Assembly: GCA_947629925.1 (NCBI GenBank)
Contig: CANRFO010000021.1
Coordinates: 1-45,583, forward strand
Length of the DNA: 45,583 nt
Direction: 5' to 3'
From: an uncultured Ruminiclostridium sp.
GTDB lineage: Bacteria > Bacillota > Clostridia > Oscillospirales > Ruminococcaceae
The notes under the pieces were generated by a model. That model searched no databases. It was not told the origin of the DNA and worked only from the letters and a program-made list of their open reading frames with translations. A program made the translations under genes and the position numbers. Position 1 is the first letter of the stretch, and each line of letters begins with the position of its first letter. Shown here piece by piece: positions 1-6,915 of the stretch.

Positions 1-103
1 TTTTAGTGATTAATTTATTTATTATGTCTTGCAACACCGCTTATTTACTGCGTTTGTACAGTTTTGCTCAAGGCTATTGACCTTGCACAGAGGAGGTGAA
101 AAT

Positions 104-2014
104 ATGATAATTCTTCAGGGCAAGGACATATCCGTCAGCTTCGGGGAGCGTATCCTGTTTGAAAACGTAAACTTCGCCGTTGACGAAAACGACAGGATAG
201 GTCTTGCGGGAGCAAACGGCGCAGGAAAGACTACCCTTTTCAAAATGCTTTCAGGGCAGGAGCCTGAGGACTGGCAGGGGCAGATAACAAAGCAGGCGGG
301 GCTTTCCGTGGGCTTTATGGAGCAGCACGTCCTAAGACATGACGACGTCACCGTTTACGAAGAAGCGTTATCTGTTTTCGCTCCGCTCATGGAAAAGGAA
401 AAGGAGATAGAACGGCTCCACGACAGGATAGACGGCGGCGAGGTGACTGACGAGCTGCTGGAAAAGCAAATGCGCCTTACCGAGGAGTTTCAGCGTGACG
501 GCGGGCTTACCTACCGCTCAAGGACTGAAAGTATGCTGGCGGGAATGGGTTTCCCCGCAGAAACGCTGTCAAAGCCTGTCAGCGTTCTCAGCGGCGGCGA
601 GCGCTCCAAGCTGCAGCTTGTGAAGCTGCTGTTGTCGGGAGCAAAGCTGCTGCTTCTTGACGAGCCTACCAACCACCTTGACATTGACGCCTGCGAGTGG
701 CTGGAGAACTTTTTGCAGGAGTTCAGGGGCGCATACATCGTCATTTCACACGACAAGTATTTTCTGGACAAGGTGACGAATAAGACCTTTGCCCTTGACA
801 ACGGCACGCTGGATACCTACAAGGGGAACTACACAGAATATCTCCGACAGTATGACGAGAGGGTGACCTATATCACAAAAAAATATAAAGAGACCAGCGA
901 GGAGATAAAGCGGATAGAGGGCATAATCGAACAGCAGCGCCGTTTTAATCAGGAGCACAACTACATCACCATACGCTCCAAGGAAAAGCAGATAGAGCGG
1001 CTGAAAAAGGAGCTTGTCCCGCCCCCGCCCCCAAGGAGGAAGATCCACTTTTCCATTCCCTGCAAGACCGCTCACGGCACGGACGTTATCACGGCGAAGA
1101 ACCTTTCCTGCAAAATAGGAGAGCGGACGCTGTTCCAGAACGTTGATTTCGAGATAAAGCACGGGGAGCGGGTGTTTTTGTTAGGGGCAAACGGCTGCGG
1201 GAAATCCACCCTGATGAAGCTTATCTTAGGGGAAAAGCGGGGCGACACCGCAGGGTATTCCGACATAGCCGATTGGCTGAAAATAGGATATTTTGACCAA
1301 TTACAGGAGCTGCGCCTCACAAGCAAAAAGTCGGTGATGGACTTTGTGTGGGACGATTTTCCCGCGCTGAACCGAACGCAGGTGCAGTCTGCGCTGGCGC
1401 TGTTCCGCCTGTACGGTGACGAGCTTGAAAAGCCTGTGAACACCTTGTCGGGCGGCGAGGCGGCAAAGGTAATACTGCTTAAAATCATGCTGGAGGGACC
1501 CAACCTCCTGCTCCTTGACGAGCCCACCAACCACCTTGACCTTGAGGCGAGAGAGGGGCTGACCGAGGCGTTGCAGGACTATCAGGGCACTATGCTGATA
1601 ATCTCCCACGACAGGGGAATGATAAACGCTCTTGCCACCAAGCTGATGTTTTTGCATAAGGACGGAATGGAGGTTTTCGACGGGGACTACGACCGCTGGA
1701 AGGAGAGCAGGGCGGCAATTATGCCAGAAAAGTCCGCTCCCAAGGCGGAAAAGCCGAATTCCTACAAACAGCAGAAGGAGCTTCAGAGCCGCCGCCGCAA
1801 GGCGGAAACTGCGGTAAAGCGCATTGAGGCGGAGATAGAGGCGGCGGAGCAGGAAACGGCGGAGATAAACGCCCGCCTTGCTGACGGCAGTGCGGATTAT
1901 CAGAAGGTGATGGAGGATACTGAACGTCTGAGCGAGCTTGAGGAGCTTCAGGCGCAGCTTATGGAGCGATGGGAACAGGCGATGGAAGAGCTGAACGAGC
2001 TTGAGGATAAATAA
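104..2014 (+). CDS. ABC-F family ATPase (duplicated ABC domains)
   Basis: Cytosolic ABC protein without membrane segments, 636 aa. ABC-F proteins act on the ribosome, as translation factors or antibiotic-protection factors. Domain 1 has Walker A GANGAGKT (about residues 36-43), signature LSGGE (about 158) and Walker B LLLLDEPTNHLD (about 182). Domain 2 has Walker A GANGCGKS (about 360), LSGGE (about 448) and a second LLLLDEPTNHLD (about 468). The inter-domain linker (about 235-315) is charged and ends in a proline-rich stretch. A Lys/Glu-rich coiled-coil tail follows (about 540-636). The start at 104 is preferred over upstream in-frame codons because AGGAGGTGA lies 4 nt before it. Whether it is an Uup/YdiF-like housekeeping protein or a resistance protein cannot be settled from sequence alone. 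Confidence 0.93.
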   Translation: MIILQGKDISVSFGERILFENVNFAVDENDRIGLAGANGAGKTTLFKMLSGQEPEDWQGQITKQAGLSVGFMEQHVLRHDDVTVYEEALSVFAPLMEKEKEIERLHDRIDGGEVTDELLEKQMRLTEEFQRDGGLTYRSRTESMLAGMGFPAETLSKPVSVLSGGERSKLQLVKLLLSGAKLLLLDEPTNHLDIDACEWLENFLQEFRGAYIVISHDKYFLDKVTNKTFALDNGTLDTYKGNYTEYLRQYDERVTYITKKYKETSEEIKRIEGIIEQQRRFNQEHNYITIRSKEKQIERLKKELVPPPPPRRKIHFSIPCKTAHGTDVITAKNLSCKIGERTLFQNVDFEIKHGERVFLLGANGCGKSTLMKLILGEKRGDTAGYSDIADWLKIGYFDQLQELRLTSKKSVMDFVWDDFPALNRTQVQSALALFRLYGDELEKPVNTLSGGEAAKVILLKIMLEGPNLLLLDEPTNHLDLEAREGLTEALQDYQGTMLIISHDRGMINALATKLMFLHKDGMEVFDGDYDRWKESRAAIMPEKSAPKAEKPNSYKQQKELQSRRRKAETAVKRIEAEIEAAEQETAEINARLADGSADYQKVMEDTERLSELEELQAQLMERWEQAMEELNELEDK

Positions 2015-2045
2015 AAAAGGAGCGTTTTGAACCAACGCTCCTTTT
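2015..2045. terminator. bidirectional intrinsic terminator
   Basis: A 12-bp stem (AAAAGGAGCGTT / AACGCTCCTTTT) with a 7-nt loop lies directly between the stops of two convergent genes. T-runs are present in both directions. Confidence 0.85.
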
Positions 2046-2046
2046 G

Positions 2047-2280
2047 TTATTCTCCGTTTTCAATTTCCGCCGATCTCTGACCCAACCGCATTCCCACATC
2101 GAAGTAACTGCATTCGATTAGCACGGACAGGCGGTTTTCATCTTCATTTATGCTGTCGTACAGTGCTTTTGCTTCGGGAGAAAGTATTTTTTCAAGCTTC
2201 TTTTTATTTTCCCGTATCTTACGTTTCAGCCCGTCGATCTCGTCGCTGAGCATCGTTGAAAGATTGTCGCTTTTTTTCAT
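2047..2280 (-). CDS. small charged coiled-coil protein, unknown
   Basis: 77 aa, rich in Lys, Glu and Ser, with a predicted helical/coiled-coil stretch (DEIDGLKRKIRENKKKLEKI) and no signal peptide. I do not recognise the family. The start at 2280 is chosen over 2298 because AAAAGGAA sits at the correct distance from 2280. It is transcribed divergently from the XRE regulator at 2411. Its promoter spacer contains a perfect palindrome, so that regulator probably controls it. It could be an effector or antitoxin-like partner of the regulator, but that is speculation. Confidence 0.6.
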   Translation of the reverse strand: MKKSDNLSTMLSDEIDGLKRKIRENKKKLEKILSPEAKALYDSINEDENRLSVLIECSYFDVGMRLGQRSAEIENGE

Positions 2281-2320
2281 TTTATTTCCTTTTCTCATGA
2301 ATATTTTGCCCTTTATATAT

Positions 2321-2363
2321 ATTATAGTTTAGATGTAAACTAAAGTCAAGAGTAAATAGTTTA
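2321..2363 (-). promoter_or_regulatory. promoter of the 77-aa gene with palindromic operators
   Basis: On the minus strand TTGACT (2344-2349), a 17-nt spacer and TATAAT (2321-2326) form a SigA promoter. A perfect inverted repeat TAGTTTA-GATG-TAAACTA (2325-2342) fills the spacer. A second, shorter palindrome TAAA-TAG-TTTA (2353-2363) lies toward the XRE gene. This arrangement is typical of an XRE repressor controlling a divergent pair. Confidence 0.65.
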
Positions 2364-2410
2364 TATATGATATAACTTGTATATATGAACAAAAGGGGCA
2401 GGTCGTTTTT

Positions 2411-2635
2411 ATGCAAGTCAAACATTTCAGCAGACTCAGGGATCTAAGGGAAGATATGGATAAAAGTCAGCGCGAGGTAGCGGAATATCTGGGCACGAGC
2501 CAGTCGTATTATTCCCAGTATGAGGCGGGCAAGCGTTCCATACCCTTTGAAAGGATAGTGGAGTTGGCGAAATATTATAATGTTTCCATCGACTATATAG
2601 CGGGACTGACCAACAAAAAGTCGAAAAACTGGTAA
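2411..2635 (+). CDS. XRE-family transcriptional regulator
   Basis: 74 aa, essentially one helix-turn-helix domain. Recognition elements include SQREVAEYLGTSQSYYSQYEAGKRSIP, the usual Q-x-Y-x-x-YExGxRxIP signature of phage Cro/C1-type repressors; the cited span covers about residues 19-45. There is no effector domain. The gene ends 14 bp before a strong terminator. It is divergent from the 77-aa gene, with palindromes in the shared intergenic region that are its likely operators. The ribosome-binding site is weak (AGG about 11 nt upstream). Confidence 0.88.
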   Translation: MQVKHFSRLRDLREDMDKSQREVAEYLGTSQSYYSQYEAGKRSIPFERIVELAKYYNVSIDYIAGLTNKKSKNW

Positions 2636-2649
2636 ACGGCGTATGAAAT

Positions 2650-2674
2650 GACCCGCCTGAAAAATAGGCGGGTC
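2650..2674. terminator. terminator of the XRE gene
   Basis: Stem GACCCGCCT / AGGCGGGTC with a 7-nt A-rich loop, followed by TTTT on the plus strand. Confidence 0.85.
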
Positions 2675-2696
2675 TTTTACTTTGCGGAATAAAAAC

Positions 2697-2715
2697 GCGC
2701 GATCTCAGATCGCGC
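2697..2715. terminator. terminator, probably for yicC
   Basis: Near-perfect palindrome GCGCGATCT-C-AGATCGCGC. Read on the minus strand it follows the yicC stop and is followed by GTTTTTATT. T-rich sequence also follows on the plus strand. Confidence 0.75.
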
Positions 2716-2738
2716 TTTTTTGCATTACATCAAGGCTT

Positions 2739-3614
2739 TTATTCCACATTCTGTATCTGTTCTCTTATCTTTTCTATCTCGCTTTTCATATCTATGACCA
2801 GCTTTGTGATCTTCAGATCCTGCGCTTTTGAGCCTATGGTATTGGATTCGCGGTTAAATTCCTGGATAAGGAAATCCAGTTTTCTTCCTATCGGCTCGGC
2901 GCTTTCCACCATATCCCTGAACTGCCTGAAGTGACTGCGCAGGCGGACGGTCTCCTCGTCCACCGCTATCTTTTCCGCAAAAATAGCGGTTTCGGTAAGC
3001 ACTCTCTGCTGATCGAACTGCTGACCCTCCAGCAGCTCGTTCAGCTTGTCTGTAAGGCGCTGACGGTAAGCGGCGGTGGTCTCGGGGGACAGCTTTTCTA
3101 TCTCTCCCACCATAACTTCGATATTCGCCACCTTTTCCAGCAGGTCGGTCTTCAGCTTTTCCCCCTCCTTTTCCCGCATAGCGGTAAATTCGGCGAGAGC
3201 GGCGTTGGCAACGGTCTGCACCGCCTGCCATATCTCCTCCTCGTCCGCCTCGGTGCGAACTATCGTAAAAGCGTCGGTCATGCGGAAAATGCTTGAAAGC
3301 TGAAGATCGTCGGGCAGGGACAACTCCTCCCCGCACTTTCGCATTTCCTCAAGATAATTTTTAACCACGGGAAGATTGACGGTGACGCTGGTACTTCTGT
3401 CCTCCACGTCGGTGACGGACAGCCACACGTCCACCTTGCCCCTGCTGATAACGCCTTTTAAAAGGGTCTTCAGCTTTTCCTCAAGATATGTACAGCTCCG
3501 CGGGAGCTTCATGTTGAACTCGCTGTAACGGCTGTTCACCGATTTTATTTCCAGCAGGTACTCCTTGCCGCCGATAACGGCGCGCGACCTGCCGAAGCCT
3601 GTCATACTGCGCAT
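2739..3614 (-). CDS. yicC: YicC/YloC family endoribonuclease
   Basis: 291 aa, the usual length for this family. It begins with the family-defining MRSMTGFGR motif followed by EIKSVNSRY, and has the C-terminal block characteristic of YicC/YloC proteins (GRKLDFLIQEFNRESNTIGSK). Family members are endoribonucleases involved in RNA turnover and stationary-phase survival. The start is supported by GAGGA 8 nt upstream and by a consensus promoter at 3646-3674. In many Firmicutes yicC precedes remA/gmk; here the downstream neighbour is a terminator, so it appears monocistronic. Confidence 0.93.
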   Translation of the reverse strand: MRSMTGFGRSRAVIGGKEYLLEIKSVNSRYSEFNMKLPRSCTYLEEKLKTLLKGVISRGKVDVWLSVTDVEDRSTSVTVNLPVVKNYLEEMRKCGEELSLPDDLQLSSIFRMTDAFTIVRTEADEEEIWQAVQTVANAALAEFTAMREKEGEKLKTDLLEKVANIEVMVGEIEKLSPETTAAYRQRLTDKLNELLEGQQFDQQRVLTETAIFAEKIAVDEETVRLRSHFRQFRDMVESAEPIGRKLDFLIQEFNRESNTIGSKAQDLKITKLVIDMKSEIEKIREQIQNVE

Positions 3615-3645
3615 TTTTTGTCCTCGTTTCGTAGATCTTGCTTTT

Positions 3646-3674
3646 ATTTTACACCATTACGGCGGGATTGTCAA
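3646..3674 (-). promoter_or_regulatory. yicC promoter
   Basis: TTGACA (3669-3674), 17-nt spacer, TAAAAT (3646-3651), reading leftward into yicC. Foreign AT-rich DNA begins immediately upstream of the -35. Confidence 0.8.
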
Positions 3675-4019
3675 CTGTGATGCAATTGATACCATTCCAA
3701 TAGATGGAATAAGAGGTGAACAAAGAGGAAATTCAATAGTTATCTTTATGAAAAGTCCAAGCATGAAAAATGCACGAATTGCTGCACAAACAGTAATTCA
3801 CGAAACTACTCACGTTTACTGTGATATAGGTTATTGTCAATGGGCTGAAGCAGTATGCATGGCAAAAGAACAAATGCATATTGTGTTGGAAGAAACTGTT
3901 TGACGATTGCAGAAAAAGGTATATAATAAAATTAGTAAAAGATAATTACAATCAGGTTTAATTGGAAAAAAGGAGGGTACATAAGTGGACGACCGTTTAG
4001 ATTTAAAAGAAGAAAATAA
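3675..4019 (+). pseudogene. 3' remnant of a zincin-type polymorphic toxin
   Basis: A 5'-truncated coding remnant begins right at the yicC -35 element. It encodes TVIHETTHVYCDIGYCQWAEA. The HETTH zinc-binding motif is followed 12 residues later by Glu, as in gluzincin-like metallopeptidases and metallopeptidase toxin domains. The frame stops at 3901. After a frameshift the reading resumes as RKRYIIKLVKDNYN, and after a second one as NWKKGG, which looks like the normal C-terminus. The remnant overlaps the start of the next gene (3985), as toxin and immunity genes often do. The toxin assignment is an inference from motif and context. Confidence 0.55.
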
Positions 4020-4194
4020 TAGCGGTCATTTAGACTTATATGAGAAATTGCAATCTGGAGAAAAAGTAAAATGTCTCCAATGCAATAACGGATATTATGT
4101 TACAGATGCGAAAGATATAAGAAAAAGCTACTATTTTTACTGTGACAAATGCGGTGAATTTATTCATTTTGAACCCGGAGTAATCATAGAGTGA
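3985..4194 (+). CDS. small zinc-ribbon-like protein, possible immunity protein
   Basis: 69 aa, GTG start, with an excellent AGGAGGG 7 nt upstream. It is acidic, with two Cys pairs (CLQC near residue 33 and CDKC near residue 55) spaced like a zinc ribbon, and has no signal peptide. It lies immediately downstream of, and overlaps, the decayed HETTH toxin remnant. That is the position of an immunity gene, and such genes often survive after toxin loss. The immunity role is inferred from position only. Confidence 0.6.
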   Translation: MDDRLDLKEENNSGHLDLYEKLQSGEKVKCLQCNNGYYVTDAKDIRKSYYFYCDKCGEFIHFEPGVIIE

Positions 4195-4216
4195 TGTTAC
4201 AACAAATTCAACACAA

Positions 4217-4387
4217 TCAAGAGCAACTAATAACTTTAACTATGTCAGCACGGGTAACAGACACATTATCCCAAGTTTCAGGAGTTTCACCAACATCCAC
4301 AGAAAACAAATCTTTGCCCAATACCGCGACAATCGTTCCCTCACGTCCATCTTTGAGCAAAACAGTATCTAACTCTTTATATTCCGT
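4217..4387 (-). CDS. DUF4926-like small protein with ACG in place of ATG
   Basis: 56 codons starting at ACG 4387. The translation includes YKELDTVLLKDGREGTIVAV, which resembles DUF4926-type small beta proteins associated with toxin loci (LDTVVLLKD...GTIVEVY). AAGAAAGGG lies about 7 nt before the ACG, exactly where a ribosome-binding site should be, and no ATG/GTG/TTG occurs at that position. The simplest reading is an ATG-to-ACG start mutation. Use of ACG as a poor start, or of the internal TTG, is possible. It lies 20 nt downstream of the toxin remnant at 4408-4548, the usual immunity position. Confidence 0.5.
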   Translation of the reverse strand, partial: TEYKELDTVLLKDGREGTIVAVLGKDLFSVDVGETPETWDNVSVTRADIVKVISCS

Positions 4388-4407
4388 TAATGAATCCCTT
4401 TCTTATC

Positions 4408-4548
4408 TTAGTACGGAAACGCTGTGATCATTCTTGTTGTGCCTTTTTTCAATCGGTCATAGGTTTGCCCGACGCCTGCGTTGTTTTCGGCTTCACACTC
4501 TCTTAATGCGCTACCTTCCTTTAAGCACCGCGGGAGCTGTCCTTCCAT
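4408..4548 (-). pseudogene. C-terminal remnant of a second toxin-like protein
   Basis: Open frame of 46 codons from the first ATG, ending GVGQTYDRLKKGTTRMITAFPY*. The frame is also open upstream, running into the terminator of the neighbouring PLP enzyme gene, so no native start or N-terminus exists. The C-terminus resembles the tails of secreted nuclease-type polymorphic toxin domains. A DUF4926-like frame follows 20 nt later on the same strand. It is convergent with the HETTH toxin remnant. The toxin identity is an inference. Confidence 0.4.
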
Positions 4549-4572
4549 GAAAAGGGCAGTACATAAAAAGCA

Positions 4573-4610
4573 AAAGTTGACAATGACAAAGCCCCGTCAT
4601 TGCCAACTTT
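4573..4610 (-). terminator. terminator after the PLP enzyme gene
   Basis: 15-bp imperfect stem (AAAGTTGACAATGAC / GTCATTGCCAACTTT), 8-nt loop, followed by TTTTGC on the minus strand. It lies just downstream of the stop at 4617. Confidence 0.8.
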
Positions 4611-4616
4611 CTGCTA

Positions 4617-5855
4617 TCAATTGTCGAGCGTCATCTGCGCCGCATTCATGATTCCCAACCTTGCGGCGTAATACGAAACTCCGCCCTGCACCCAGACTGC
4701 GTAAGGCTCGCGCAAAGGCGCGTCGGCGGAAAGCTCGATGGAGCTTCCCATAGTGAAACAGCCCGCCGCCATTATCACCTTGCAGCCGTAGCCGGGCATA
4801 TCCCACGGCTCGGGAGCGGCAGTGCTGTCAACGGGGCTTGCCGTCTGAATGCCCTTGCAGAAAGCAATCAGCCTTTCGGGACTGCCCAGCTTTATGGAGC
4901 AGATTATGTCCGTTCTGTATTCATCGCAGGCGGGAAGCGCTGTAAAGCCCAGCTCCTCAAAGAGCGCAGAAGCAAACACCGAAGTTTTCAGCGCATTTGC
5001 CACGGCGGCAGGAGCGTTGAACAGTCCCATAAACATCTCTCTGTTCTGTGAAAGTGAACAGCCCGCCTCCTTGCCCGTTCCCACCGTTGTAAGGCGATAG
5101 GAGCAAAGCTCCACCAAGTCCTTTTTCCCTGCGATATATCCGCCTGTGGAGCAGATACCGCCGCCGGGATTTTTTATCAGCGACCCTGCGATAAGGTCTG
5201 CGCCCACGGCGAGAGGTTCCTTTTCCTCAACAAATTCGCCGTAGCAGTTGTCCACCATTATCACGGCGTTGCTGCCTGCGTCTTTGACTGCTGAAACTAT
5301 CCTTCCTATCACCTCAACGGTCAGGGACGGACGGAGGGAATATCCCCTTGAACGCTGGATATACACCATTTTGGCGGACTTTGACAGCTCCGCTATTTTT
5401 TCGTAATCGGGAGTGCCGTCGGGGAGCAGGTCTATCTGCTGATATTTAACGCCGAACTCTTTAAGCGAGCCGCCGCTTTCCCCAAATATCACCTGTTCAA
5501 GGGTGTCGTAAGGTCTGCCTGTCACCGCAAGCATAAGGTCGTTCGGGCGCAGTACGCCGAAAAGGGCGGTGGAAAGGGCGTGGGTGCCGTTCACAAAGCT
5601 GTGGCGGACCAATGCGTCCTCCGCTCCCAGAGCGGCGGCAAACACTTCGTCCAGCTTGTCCCGACCCTCGTCGCCGTAGCCGTAGCCTGTGGTACCTTTA
5701 AGGTGCATATCCCCTACGCGGTTGTCAATAAAGGCTTTCAGCACCTTTTCGCTGTTCAGGCGGCAGGTCTCCTCTATCCGCGCGAAAGCGGGGACGATCT
5801 TCTGTTCTGCCTTTTGTGCAGCGGAGATTATTTTCGAGTCAAAGTTAAAATTCAT
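4617..5855 (-). CDS. methionine gamma-lyase family PLP-dependent enzyme (YnbB/'aluminium resistance' type)
   Basis: 412 aa. A PLP-dependent fold-type I enzyme of the Met_gamma_lyase family (YnbB-like). The motif GTTGYGYGDEGRDKLDEVFA near the N-terminus and the lysine in AGSLIKNPGGG, the presumed Schiff-base lysine, are diagnostic. GTHALSTALFG supplies the cofactor phosphate site. The true reaction of this family is poorly defined; C-S lyase activity is the usual annotation. The start at 5855 is chosen over 5861 because AAGGA is 7 nt upstream of it. Upstream lies a hairpin-array repeat rather than an obvious operon partner. Confidence 0.85.
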   Translation of the reverse strand: MNFNFDSKIISAAQKAEQKIVPAFARIEETCRLNSEKVLKAFIDNRVGDMHLKGTTGYGYGDEGRDKLDEVFAAALGAEDALVRHSFVNGTHALSTALFGVLRPNDLMLAVTGRPYDTLEQVIFGESGGSLKEFGVKYQQIDLLPDGTPDYEKIAELSKSAKMVYIQRSRGYSLRPSLTVEVIGRIVSAVKDAGSNAVIMVDNCYGEFVEEKEPLAVGADLIAGSLIKNPGGGICSTGGYIAGKKDLVELCSYRLTTVGTGKEAGCSLSQNREMFMGLFNAPAAVANALKTSVFASALFEELGFTALPACDEYRTDIICSIKLGSPERLIAFCKGIQTASPVDSTAAPEPWDMPGYGCKVIMAAGCFTMGSSIELSADAPLREPYAVWVQGGVSYYAARLGIMNAAQMTLDN

Positions 5856-5944
5856 GGTCATGTCCTTTTGGTTTTATTTTAGAGCGGCTGCAAGTTTTTC
5901 ACGGTAAATGGGGAAGGCTGCGGGCTTGAGATAATGCAGTGCGT

Positions 5945-6066
5945 GTCGGGGGGCGGCGAAGCCGCCATTGTTTCGGGCAGCGCCCGAAACAATGGTTCCC
6001 GTCGGGCACCGCCCGACGGGAACGAACGAACGCGGAGCGTTCGTTCGCGGCTTCGCCGCCCCTGAC
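5945..6066. repeat. nested-palindrome, cloverleaf-like intergenic repeat
   Basis: An outer 14-bp inverted repeat (5952-5965 with 6047-6060) encloses three perfect hairpins, each with a 3-nt loop: 5966-5978/5982-5994 (loop AGC), 5996-6007/6011-6022 (loop ACC) and 6023-6033/6037-6047 (loop GGA). The outer arms are themselves palindromic (GGCGGC-GAA-GCCGCC). Open frames across it are compositional artefacts. It resembles a REP/MITE-type element or a structured RNA. Confidence 0.75.
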
Positions 6067-6171
6067 GAGCAGTTCTTCATAAAAAGCGCAAACTGAAAGA
6101 TCAAAAAGGCTCTGCTCAGCAGGCATTGAAATATCAGGTACAACGCCTGCAAATTGTCGCAGGGCGATACC

Positions 6172-6915
6172 TTAATTTTCTATCGTTATCGCCTTTCCCG
6201 CCACATAAAATCCCGCCTTGTTATAAAACGGCACAAGCTCATCGCGGCACAGCACGCAGGCCTCTTTCCCCTGCTTTTCAAACTGCGTCCCCAAGGCTCT
6301 CAGCAGATTTTTCGCCGCACCTGTTCCCCTCGCCGCCTTTGCGGAGGCAAGCAGGGTGAGATACGCCGTTCCGTTCATATCCGCTATAAGCGTTGCCGTC
6401 GCCCCGCCGTACAGGTAAACGTGAGCGATACCGTGGCGTATCTTGTGATTTATATCGGTGTACCACCCGTCGTGGTCTATATCGGGAAATCCGTCCTTAA
6501 CAATGGGGAAAACCTCGTCCGGCGGCGGGTCGGTGGTTATCTCCTCAAAAGGGATAATACTTTCGTTTTCGGGAATAAGCTGTGAGGCAAATTTCAGCAG
6601 TACGCTTTCCTTAGCGTTGCTCCAGCCGCTGTTTATCAGCCTCTGCCCTGTTTCAAGCCCGCAAAGCGCGCTTTTGAAACCGCATACCTTGAGAAACAGG
6701 GACAGCTCCTCGATCCCCTCGTCGGTAAGGCTTCCCTTCGTGCGTATCACAAGATCGTCGTAATACCTGCCGATAAGCACATTCATGCCTCCGTAAACGG
6801 AGCAGAAATCATACCCGTCATACGCCGCAAGGTTTGAGGCTATCTTCAGGGCGAAAATATCGTTTGCGCCTTTCAGCAGTCTGTCCGCCGTCTTTTTGTC
6901 TGTTTTTGTTATCAT
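6172..6915 (-). CDS. GNAT family N-acetyltransferase
   Basis: 247 aa. The C-terminal half (about 150-247) has a GNAT core. TATLIADMNGTAYLTLLASAKAARGTGAAKNLL is beta4-alpha3, whose R/Q-x-x-G-x-G/A acetyl-CoA pyrophosphate loop is represented by ARGTGAAKNLLRAL; CRDELVPFYNKAGF is the beta6-alpha4 segment (the cited spans are read as separate motifs). The N-terminal half is not recognised. The ATG at 6915 overlaps the upstream peptidase stop by 4 nt (ATGA), implying translational coupling. It is the last gene of an operon with two M42 peptidases. The substrate is unknown. Confidence 0.8.
   Translation of the reverse strand: MITKTDKKTADRLLKGANDIFALKIASNLAAYDGYDFCSVYGGMNVLIGRYYDDLVIRTKGSLTDEGIEELSLFLKVCGFKSALCGLETGQRLINSGWSNAKESVLLKFASQLIPENESIIPFEEITTDPPPDEVFPIVKDGFPDIDHDGWYTDINHKIRHGIAHVYLYGGATATLIADMNGTAYLTLLASAKAARGTGAAKNLLRALGTQFEKQGKEACVLCRDELVPFYNKAGFYVAGKAITIEN

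Noticed and set aside
4191-4427. 78-codon plus-strand frame after the zinc-ribbon gene
   Set aside because: Its complement reads as a family-like protein (DUF4926-like), whereas this frame is Ser/Thr-rich filler and lacks a ribosome-binding site.
5874-6152. 75- and 92-codon minus-strand frames across the nested palindrome
   Set aside because: They are produced by translating the GC-rich inverted repeats; there is no start signal and no coding pattern.
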